From Thermoplasmata archaeon (GTDB lineage: Archaea; Thermoplasmatota; Thermoplasmata; GCA-020350865), in the NCBI GenBank assembly GCA_020350865.1, contig CP070726.1, forward strand, positions 181,725 through 187,433: a stretch of DNA of 5,709 nucleotides, given 5' to 3'. Positions 1-5,548 of this stretch are shown here, one piece after another; within the stretch, counting starts at the first letter, position 1, and each line of letters opens with the position of its first letter. Made by a program: the position numbers and the translations under genes. The notes under the pieces were generated by a model. It saw only the letters and a program-made list of their open reading frames with translations. It was not told the DNA's origin and did no database searches.

Positions 1-124
1 GCACCCAGGTCGAGCCTGCGGAAACGCTGGCTGTTGGCGGTTCCTGAAAGGGTATAAGGTGGAACATGGTTATTAACAGAAGCATCCCTACAAACACTCG
101 AAATATCTGCCTAACCCCGTTCAT
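1..124 (-). CDS. Partial 5' end of an exported protein with Sec signal peptide
   Basis: An ATG at 124-122 opens a frame with no stop for 41 codons up to the window edge. It begins MNGVRQIFRVFVGMLLLITM. Arg5 and Arg9 form a basic n-region, residues 10-24 are strongly hydrophobic, and SVSA at 33-36 offers a signal-peptidase I site, so the mature protein would start near GSTWV. This is a textbook Sec signal peptide. GAGGGG at 137-132 lies 7 bases before the ATG, and a TATA box lies upstream, which together support this start. The gene follows the giant surface protein on the same strand after 113 bases, so another envelope or secreted protein is the natural inference. The function cannot be read from what is present, and everything after about residue 41 lies outside the window. 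Confidence 0.8.
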   Translation of the reverse strand, partial: MNGVRQIFRVFVGMLLLITMFHLIPFQEPPTASVSAGSTWV

Positions 125-131
125 GATAAAA

Positions 132-137
132 CCCCTC
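132..137 (-). promoter_or_regulatory. Shine-Dalgarno of the downstream exported-protein gene
   Basis: GAGGGG at 137-132 ends 7 bases before the ATG at 124-122. The GAGG part can pair with the 16S 3' end. It supports this ATG as the start of the signal-peptide gene. Confidence 0.6.
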
Positions 138-168
138 TAGATATCAGGGAAATTAGATATAGTGTGGA

Positions 169-177
169 TATTTAAAA
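169..177 (-). promoter_or_regulatory. TATA box for the downstream exported-protein gene
   Basis: TTTTAAATA at 177-169 on the minus strand is an archaeal-type TATA box. Transcription starting about 26-28 bases downstream (near 147-145) would leave a leader of about 20-25 bases before the ATG at 124. It lies in the 113-base gap after the giant gene, so the downstream gene can be transcribed independently. Confidence 0.6.
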
Positions 178-237
178 GTATCTCTATATGAAAATCAATC
201 CTATGCGATGTAATCTTTGCTGCATCTTATTATCGGT

Positions 238-3200
238 TTATTCCTCTTTTGCTCTCTCCTCGGGCTCCGCTTCCTCTTCCTCGATTATTTCTCTCGGCCG
301 CTCCTCCACGATTACTTTGGCTTCAGGCTCTTTTACCTCTTCTTCGAATGGCTCCGGCCTTAGATCCTCCTCATTATCCTCCAGCCCTTCTTCGTAACCC
401 GCCCCGGCCTCTGGTTCTTCTACCCCTTCCTCCTCCAATCCGCCCAACTCTCCTTCCTCCGCTGCTGCCCCTGATGGGTCCCCAGTTACCATACCGATCG
501 CTGTGATATCCTTTTTGGATTTCATTTCCAGCAAATATTCATCTATCTTTTTGTCCAGGATCAGGAAGTGGTTTTCCTCTAGCCTTCCCCGCCTGACCTC
601 TTTTTTGATTGATTCCCTAAGTGCAATCAACTCCTCTTCACATCTCTGAGGATTCTCCTTGTATTCGTCATAGGTATCATCTATATCGTCCAGGTAATGG
701 CGGAGCTTACTGCGCTTCCTCCTTAGGGATAAGAACCCAATCAGGAAGGCAATCAAGGATGCAAGGATTGTCACTCCGGTTATTATTGGCTCCCAGGTCT
801 CCCAGAAGGCTGACTCTCCTTTCACTTTCTCGGTGTGGAAATACCACGAGTGTTTTTCTACTAAATGCTCGCCGTTAGCACTTGTTGCATTTGTGGATAC
901 ATTGACATAATATCTGGTATTGGATCTAAGAGACCCCGTGGGAGTGAGTATTATTGTATCGCCCCCCAACCATGTGGGTACAAATTCGGGGGAGGCAGGT
1001 TCGATTGAAATAGCCCCCTCGGTTGTTGCATGATTCATATTTTGGGTGAATTTGATCATGATTTTGGTGTCTTCAATACGGATATTCGCACCTCGCGGCT
1101 CATATTCATCAACTTCAGGTCCTGTTACACTGCTGGAAACCGTGGTGAATTCCCAGGAATATGTCGCCAGATTATTTCCTGCCAGGTCCGTGGCCTCTGA
1201 GCCTATGGTTATGTTGTATATTGTACCATATCCAAGATCTGCGGTGGGGGTAAATATCAGTGTATTTCCAGACCAGCTGGGGGACCAGCTTACGGAAGGT
1301 GAAATCGAGAATGCGCTCTGTGTGGGGATTTGATTCATTGCCTCACTGAATGTTACTCTTATTGTGGAATCTATCGGTATATTTGTGCTTCCATCCGCAG
1401 GATTGGTACCTATCACGGTGGGCGAAACTGTGTCTTCACTGGGTACGGCGATATTGACGTCATTGGCTGCGGTGGGCTCAGTTTCGGTCGGGCCCACGGC
1501 TCCATAGTACCTTGGATTACCTTTTACATCCACTGCCTTGATATAGTACTCAAGCCCTTCTGAAGTGACGGCAGCTCCGGGTATATCCGCAGAGTACGTA
1601 TTACCATCGGCACTCATGGGTACTTGGGTATAGGTTGTCTCACTGGGTTTCTTATAATACAGATACACATTTTCAACACCGCTATCCGCATCTGTGACAA
1701 CTGCAGTTATAGTGATCACTGTCCCGGCTGTGCCGCTTGTAACCGGTGTATGGGAGACAGATGGAGGAGTCGTGTCGGCTGTTATGGTGATATCGATGTC
1801 ATTTGTTGCCAGGGGCTCTGTACTAGTTTCGCCGGTGCTTCCATAATATGCTATATTGGAAGGCGCAGCAATGTCTCCCGCTTTGATATAGTACTCGAGC
1901 CCCGCGGTGGTAGCTGCAGTTCCGGGTATTACTGCATAATACGTGTTTCCGTTGGCATTCATTTGAACCTCAGTGTAGGTTGTATCGGATTGTTTTTTAT
2001 AATACAGTGTGACATTGTCCACACCGCTATCGGCGTCAGCGACAACTGCGGTAATATTGATCGGAGTGCCGGAGATACCACTGGTAACAGGGGTATGGTT
2101 AATCGAGGGTCCAGCCGTATCTACCTTGATATTGAAGGAATCTGTAAAGCCAACATAGTTAGTGGACTCAAATGACTGGACGTACAAACCTCCGGTTGTT
2201 CCCGCAGTGAACGTTGAGTTCGGGCCGGATGCCGGTGACCAGGTTCCTCCCGGACCGTTCCAGACAACATTATCCAAACCAACATATGTTGGCCCTGTAC
2301 TGTTGTAACTCGATACATAGGCATCCACAGTACCTGTGGGCCCCAGCGTCACGGTAGTGAGCTCATTGCCGTTGGGTGCGTCAGTGATCTTAATGGAATC
2401 TACAGTTGGTGGCATTATGTTCACAGTGAAGTTGTTGCTCACAATCGGTACCATACTGGAATTCTGGCCTGTGATGTTCACTGAACCTGCGGTTGTCAAT
2501 GCCGTAAACTTCACGGATTTCCCTTTTGTGGTGTTGAAGTCACCCAGATTGGATGGATCCTCGCTCCAGCTCACTTCGACCAGGTCCACGAAGGTCAAAC
2601 CAGTGCCGTTGTAACCCGAAGCAAAGGCTTCAACACTGCCGCCGATGGGTATATCCACGGTGCCCAGCGGGTTGCCATCTGGTCCGTCGGTTATGATGAT
2701 GGTATCTATTACCGGTGACGTATCATAGAGATTTTTTTGGAAGGTATCGCTGACGCCCTTAGAGGCATTTTCGCCTCTTATCTCCACTATTCCAGTACTG
2801 GTGCCAGTAAATGTCGTTGAAGTACCTGTGTTGTTGTCAAAATTGCCAGCGCCACCTCCAACCGGTGTGTCCGTCCATTGAACATCCACCAGGTCTATGT
2901 AGGTATTACCAGTATAATTGTAACCTGAAGCGTAGACAAGGAGGGGATCGACTATGTTCCAAGTCGTATCAGTGATCTCGGTACCACCGGGTAAGTCGGT
3001 GAGGCGGATGAAGTCAAGAGTCGGTGGCATTACTGTGTACATTACGGAATCGTAGTGCCACTGCGAACCATCAAAGTAGGAGGCATTAAACCAAACAACA
3101 CCCCCGCCATACCCGACATGCGCCCATGTGGAGATCGCCGGTGTGGGCCCGAGGGACGGCGTGGTACCGCCTTCTATTGTCCAACTTGCGGTTACTGTGT

Positions 3201-5337
3201 TGAGAAAACCTGTACTGGTGTTGAAACTGGAGGCATTGCCCCATTCTATATAACCTATATTAACAATTTTATCAGTGACTTCGGCTCCCCCGGGGTCAAC
3301 AGTGATCAGGATAAAATCCACGGTGTCATCGGTCACCGTCTCAAACGTGAAGTTCACGGGAAAGGAAGAGTACTTGTTGCCCCATGGGTCGGTGGAGTTG
3401 ATAATGAAGGTATAATTGGTGCCCGGCACAAGACCGGTGAGCTCTACGGATTGCACGGTCGTACCCGAATTATTAGATTTCTCATTTGTCAGGCCGGGGG
3501 TCAGCCCGTACCAGACTGTCGCATTCGCGAGTTCATCCACCGTCCATTCAATGATAGCTGATGTCTTGGTGGGTGTAACTGTGGGGCCTGAAACCAGGGT
3601 TGGAGGTTTGTTGTCCACAAAGAATCCCCCTGTTGCGCTCTCAATGCCTGTTCCAGCCATATCTTCCGGAACGATTTTGATGTACACTGTCGTGTTTGTT
3701 AGACCAATGTCGGCAACAGAATCCCACACAAAGTAATACAGTGTATCATTGTATAAACCAGTAGTTGGATCACCGCCAGGTCCCGGAGTGGCTGTAGCGA
3801 AGGTAAAATTATCAGGGCTCCTATACACACTAACTTTCAAATTTCCGTCATCACCTGGATCCGGATCAGAAAGCATGTACTGGATTGTAATATTCCCAGA
3901 CTGTAATCCAACTGGTGTGGGCAGCCAAGATACTTCCGGCGGGGTGTTGGGAGCCATAGTAAATGGCACAGTTACAGTGACGTTCTTCGACATGTTCATT
4001 GTGACCTCGGGAGCCGCGTAGCCCCAGATGGAATTGTTGAAAGCGAAGACATTGAACGGATTATAGTAATCCGTAGTAAATTCATATTGGGTCAGCTCCG
4101 TGGTAATAAATCCCCTCGCCCAACCGGTTGGATCCGTTAACATGGTGGCAGGCAGGGCAGGATTGCCGAAGGTATCATTAACGAAAACAGGTGCGTTGGG
4201 TATCGGGTTGCCGTCCGGGTCCTGTACATACACATCCAGGTACCACTGAAGGGTGACACTCGAAGCACCTATGGCATTCATTGTGGTGTTATCGAAAGAA
4301 CCTTGGGGGCCGTCACCTGCGGGATTCCGAACTATCGGATGAGCAGCAGCGCCTGTAGCATTTTCAATAGCCCTCACAGAATACTCCCCAGATGAAGTCT
4401 CAAATGAACAGTTAACCAAGACAGAATCAGTACCGTTAATCAAAACATAATAACTGCTTGCCGCCCCATCCATGAAATAGCAGGTTTCAAGTACAGTGCC
4501 ACCGGAATTCCCTTCGATCAATACCTCGTTTCCAGTTACAAAGTTTCCATCGAAATACACGGTATCTATGTAAGCATCGGTATTCAACATGTGGATTTGG
4601 GGCTTATTAATACCATGAGCAAGGAACATACAATCGCTCATATTTAGGCTTCCATTCTTTACAATCAAAGCAGTTGTTGCTTCATATGCTGAATCGTCAA
4701 AAGTACCGTACGCGATATCCGTAACGCCGACTACACCATCCATTCGAATACCGTAATTTATCATTTCATCAAACTTAACGTTGTATATACCGGGACTATT
4801 GAGACTTGAATCGGGGTAGAACACGAGACCATTGGCAGTCTCTCTGAAGAGGCAGTCCTGTATTTGACCATCACTACCTGAGTAAAAATATATTCCATCC
4901 CAATTCGCTAAACCTCCTTTCATGAAGGGTGTTTTTGTCGGGTTCATAGGCCCATCTGTATTAGTAATTAATGTTCCCAATACATCTATCTTTCTGAAAT
5001 CGCTTAAATATATCACACTCTCCAAAACTTCATTGCTTTGATAGTCCAAAGCAGGTATTTCAAGTGTATAGTTCGCCTCAACTGTATAGTGATCATTTAT
5101 GAAATGATCTTCCCCTGAGCCCTGAGGATCAATCCATACCACAATAGTGTTCATCGTGTTATCCTCATCATAGGTTATATCCCCGTCTTCTGCAATGGTA
5201 CTAGTTAAATGATCATATGCACTTGCATTTGGTGTATTTAAAGGAAGTATCACAAGAATGCTTGTGGCAACAATTGCATAAATCAATAAAACCGCCTCAA
5301 TTTGCCCCTTGGTTTTCGGTGTTCTTGCTTTCCTCAT
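238..5337 (-). CDS. Giant multidomain single-pass cell-surface protein (beta-helix, Ig-like repeats, TM helix, acidic cytoplasmic tail), 1699 aa
   Basis: Probable envelope stalk, adhesin or S-layer-associated protein; no catalytic motif is visible. By-eye domain order: signal/membrane segment 1-40; parallel beta-helix about 60-345; carboxypeptidase-regulatory-like beta-sandwich about 361-458 (DPDGNPIPNAPV); Ig-like 465-576; fibronectin III 578-667 (ANATVWYG, LVPGTNYTF); four repeats of about 102 residues, 673-1076; two near-duplicate repeats, 1077-1300; two SbsA-type Ig-like domains (Big_5), 1304-1400 and 1405-1504 (PADGSTNIPIDSTIRVTFSE; FTQNMN). A transmembrane helix at 1517-1538 is followed by RRKRSK, a charged helical region 1545-1610 and a tail 1621-1699 with 34 acidic and 7 basic residues. 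About 39 N-x-S/T sequons all lie on the outer side. The ATG at 5337 is chosen because AGGAGG ends 8 bases upstream and a signal segment follows at once. A TTG at 5454 would extend the frame but places the TATA box inside the gene. The stop is TAA at 238-240. Family assignments are by eye; the exact role is unknown. Confidence 0.95.
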   Translation of the reverse strand: MRKARTPKTKGQIEAVLLIYAIVATSILVILPLNTPNASAYDHLTSTIAEDGDITYDEDNTMNTIVVWIDPQGSGEDHFINDHYTVEANYTLEIPALDYQSNEVLESVIYLSDFRKIDVLGTLITNTDGPMNPTKTPFMKGGLANWDGIYFYSGSDGQIQDCLFRETANGLVFYPDSSLNSPGIYNVKFDEMINYGIRMDGVVGVTDIAYGTFDDSAYEATTALIVKNGSLNMSDCMFLAHGINKPQIHMLNTDAYIDTVYFDGNFVTGNEVLIEGNSGGTVLETCYFMDGAASSYYVLINGTDSVLVNCSFETSSGEYSVRAIENATGAAAHPIVRNPAGDGPQGSFDNTTMNAIGASSVTLQWYLDVYVQDPDGNPIPNAPVFVNDTFGNPALPATMLTDPTGWARGFITTELTQYEFTTDYYNPFNVFAFNNSIWGYAAPEVTMNMSKNVTVTVPFTMAPNTPPEVSWLPTPVGLQSGNITIQYMLSDPDPGDDGNLKVSVYRSPDNFTFATATPGPGGDPTTGLYNDTLYYFVWDSVADIGLTNTTVYIKIVPEDMAGTGIESATGGFFVDNKPPTLVSGPTVTPTKTSAIIEWTVDELANATVWYGLTPGLTNEKSNNSGTTVQSVELTGLVPGTNYTFIINSTDPWGNKYSSFPVNFTFETVTDDTVDFILITVDPGGAEVTDKIVNIGYIEWGNASSFNTSTGFLNTVTASWTIEGGTTPSLGPTPAISTWAHVGYGGGVVWFNASYFDGSQWHYDSVMYTVMPPTLDFIRLTDLPGGTEITDTTWNIVDPLLVYASGYNYTGNTYIDLVDVQWTDTPVGGGAGNFDNNTGTSTTFTGTSTGIVEIRGENASKGVSDTFQKNLYDTSPVIDTIIITDGPDGNPLGTVDIPIGGSVEAFASGYNGTGLTFVDLVEVSWSEDPSNLGDFNTTKGKSVKFTALTTAGSVNITGQNSSMVPIVSNNFTVNIMPPTVDSIKITDAPNGNELTTVTLGPTGTVDAYVSSYNSTGPTYVGLDNVVWNGPGGTWSPASGPNSTFTAGTTGGLYVQSFESTNYVGFTDSFNIKVDTAGPSINHTPVTSGISGTPINITAVVADADSGVDNVTLYYKKQSDTTYTEVQMNANGNTYYAVIPGTAATTAGLEYYIKAGDIAAPSNIAYYGSTGETSTEPLATNDIDITITADTTPPSVSHTPVTSGTAGTVITITAVVTDADSGVENVYLYYKKPSETTYTQVPMSADGNTYSADIPGAAVTSEGLEYYIKAVDVKGNPRYYGAVGPTETEPTAANDVNIAVPSEDTVSPTVIGTNPADGSTNIPIDSTIRVTFSEAMNQIPTQSAFSISPSVSWSPSWSGNTLIFTPTADLGYGTIYNITIGSEATDLAGNNLATYSWEFTTVSSSVTGPEVDEYEPRGANIRIEDTKIMIKFTQNMNHATTEGAISIEPASPEFVPTWLGGDTIILTPTGSLRSNTRYYVNVSTNATSANGEHLVEKHSWYFHTEKVKGESAFWETWEPIITGVTILASLIAFLIGFLSLRRKRSKLRHYLDDIDDTYDEYKENPQRCEEELIALRESIKKEVRRGRLEENHFLILDKKIDEYLLEMKSKKDITAIGMVTGDPSGAAAEEGELGGLEEEGVEEPEAGAGYEEGLEDNEEDLRPEPFEEEVKEPEAKVIVEERPREIIEEEEAEPEERAKEE
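241..789 (-). other. C-terminal anchor: TM helix, charged helical cytoplasmic region, acidic tail
   Basis: Residues 1517-1699. A Trp-rich lead-in (FWETWEP) precedes one hydrophobic helix at 1517-1538 (724-789). RRKRSK follows and fixes the C-terminus inside the cell by the positive-inside rule. Residues 1545-1610 are heavily charged and predicted helical (YLDDIDDTYDEYK; CEEELIALRESIKKE; HFLILDKKIDEYLLEM), with heptad-like spacing of Leu/Ile, so a small helical hairpin or coiled coil is likely. Residues 1621-1699 are a Glu/Pro/Gly-rich, probably disordered acidic tail. A cytoplasmic docking role is inferred only. Confidence 0.8.
826..1428 (-). other. Two SbsA-type Ig-like (Big_5) domains, membrane-proximal
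   Basis: Residues 1304-1400 and 1405-1504. The first copy has the full signature of this family: NPADGSTNIPIDSTIRVTFS, EAMN, LIFTPTADLGYGTIYNITI and DLAGN with a closing WEFTT. The second is degenerate in the opening loop (YEPRGANIRIEDTKIMIKFT) but keeps QNMN, IILTP, RYYVNVS and WYFHT. In known proteins this domain builds S-layers and extracellular stalks. Here the pair directly precedes the membrane anchor. Confidence 0.8.
1438..2109 (-). repeat. Near-duplicate pair of Ig-like coding repeats (R5, R6), about 115 residues each
   Basis: R5 occupies 2109-1765 (residues 1077-1191) and R6 1764-1438 (1192-1300). Both run HTPVTSG, ITAVV, DADSGV, LYYKK, TTYT, GNTY, IPG, GLEYYIKA, YYG and TEP. By hand alignment 57 of the first 79 residues are identical, making this the most recent duplication in the gene. 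The domain type is common in archaeal surface proteins as an Ig-like module following PKD or Big domains. R5 is slightly longer in its last third, between IKA and YYG. Confidence 0.85.
2110..3321 (-). repeat. Four tandem Ig-like coding repeats (R1-R4), about 102 residues each
   Basis: R1 is 3321-3019 (residues 673-773), R2 3018-2710 (774-876), R3 2709-2404 (877-978) and R4 2403-2110 (979-1076). Each opens with a [VLI]D-x-I-x-[IL]T-x-x-P-x-G motif: VDFILITVDPGG, LDFIRLTDLPGG, IDTIIITDGPDG, VDSIKITDAPNG. R2-R4 share a second motif, GYNYTGNTYIDLV, GYNGTGLTFVDLV and SYNSTGPTYVGLD, followed by V-x-W. R1 is the most divergent copy. The repeats are evident in protein but eroded in DNA, so they are old duplications. 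The size and all-beta look fit bacterial Ig-like (Big) domains, but I do not recognise the exact family. Confidence 0.8.
4303..5160 (-). other. Region encoding right-handed parallel beta-helix domain with Cys/Val ladder
   Basis: Residues about 60-345. The stretch HYTVEANYTLEIP, then IDVLGTLITN, then LANWDGIYFYSG follows the usual entry of archaeal beta-helix surface proteins. A rung motif x-[C/V/I]-x-F/Y then recurs: DCLF (Cys162), NVKF (Val187), DIAY (Ile208), DCMF (Cys236), TVYF (Val260), TCYF (Cys286), NCSF (Cys310). Spacings are 25, 21, 28, 24, 26 and 24 residues, matching the 20-28 residue turn of parallel beta-helices. No Asp/His/Glu catalytic set typical of polysaccharide lyases or glycosidases is evident, so a structural or binding role is favoured. 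Confidence 0.7.
5218..5337 (-). other. N-terminal signal/membrane segment of the giant surface protein
   Basis: Residues 1-40. A basic n-region with six Lys/Arg in residues 1-10 (MRKARTPKTK) is followed by KGQIEAVLLIYAIVATSILV and then NASA before YDHL. The ASA at 38-40 is a plausible signal-peptidase I site. The KGQ at 10-12 directly before a long hydrophobic stretch also resembles archaeal class III (prepilin-like) signals, which are cut before Q. In class III signals the conserved Glu usually falls at +5, whereas here it is at +3, so ordinary Sec export, or an uncleaved anchor, remains more likely. Confidence 0.75.
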
Positions 5338-5344
5338 TTTCACG

Positions 5345-5351
5345 CCCTCCT
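5345..5351 (-). promoter_or_regulatory. Shine-Dalgarno deciding the start of the giant gene
   Basis: AGGAGGG lies at 5351-5345 on the minus strand. The AGGAGG core ends 8 bases before the ATG at 5337, an ideal match and distance. It overrules the longer reading that starts at the TTG at 5454. Confidence 0.85.
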
Positions 5352-5436
5352 GTGCGCAGGAAAGAGACTCTCCAAGCGTCCTCCCGCTTCCTACCGTACT
5401 TGTGCGAAATCCACAGAGATTCTGGTGTGTATTATT

Positions 5437-5444
5437 TATATAAA
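5437..5444 (-). promoter_or_regulatory. TATA box for the giant surface-protein gene
   Basis: The minus strand reads TTTTATATAAATA across 5445-5433, with TTTATATA at 5444-5437 matching the archaeal TATA consensus. A start about 26 bases downstream of its centre falls near the G at 5414, giving a leader of roughly 77 bases before the ATG at 5337. No purine-rich BRE is obvious directly upstream (ATTCC). The near-palindromic box could in principle bind TBP in either direction. Confidence 0.6.
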
Positions 5445-5469
5445 AGGAATACAACTATTTGAATGTTAT

Positions 5470-5489
5470 AGGGCAGTCAAAACCGCCCC
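5470..5489 (-). other. RNA hairpin between the acidic-tail gene and the giant gene's promoter
   Basis: In minus-strand RNA, GGGCGGU and ACUGCCC (5488-5482 and 5477-5471) pair as 7 base pairs, including one G-U wobble, around the loop UUUG. An outer G-U can extend the stem to 5489/5470. It lies about 60 bases after the upstream gene's stop and 26 bases before the TATA box. The downstream side is not U-rich, so it is not a standard intrinsic terminator. It may protect the 3' end of the upstream mRNA or be a regulatory DNA element. Confidence 0.4.
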
Positions 5490-5548
5490 TGAATCCCCAA
5501 TTCGGTCCGATATAAAATCATTTCATCTTGATGATTATCATTTCTGTT

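Larger units (their letters stand above)
5338..5548. other. Intergenic region of 211 bases upstream of the giant gene
   Basis: In transcription order this holds an inverted-repeat cluster (5541-5523), a second TATA-like or U-rich patch (TTTTATAT at 5517-5510), the hairpin at 5489-5470, the main TATA box at 5444-5437, a leader of about 77 bases, and the Shine-Dalgarno at 5351-5345. No RNA gene or recognised riboswitch is visible. Confidence 0.6.

Noticed and set aside
188..237. Terminator after the giant gene's stop
   Set aside because: Only 4-bp stems (GATG/CATC, ATGC/GCAT) and a four-base T run are present, too weak to call.
188..506. Ser-rich and Pro/Leu-rich open frames on the plus strand
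   Set aside because: They are the complement of the Glu-rich tail (GAG/GAA read backwards as CTC/TTC) and need no separate explanation.
1624..2175. 183-codon Cys-rich open frame on the plus strand
   Set aside because: It lies wholly antisense to repeats R4-R6; its internal repetition mirrors the duplication on the other strand, and it has no Shine-Dalgarno or recognisable domain.
3055..3736. Plus-strand frames of 168 and 106 codons with scattered Cys
   Set aside because: They overlap each other and lie antisense to the fibronectin and R1/R2 coding region; the Cys spacing fits no zinc-finger or ferredoxin pattern.
5338..5454. Longer start of the giant gene at the TTG at 5454
   Set aside because: It would put the TATA box and the strong Shine-Dalgarno inside the gene and place 39 non-hydrophobic residues before an otherwise proper signal segment.
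5510..5517. Second TATA box (TTTTATAT) further upstream of the giant gene
   Set aside because: It would leave a leader of about 145 bases and place the hairpin within the transcript; the box at 5437-5444 is better placed. It may equally be a U-rich 3' end signal of the upstream gene.
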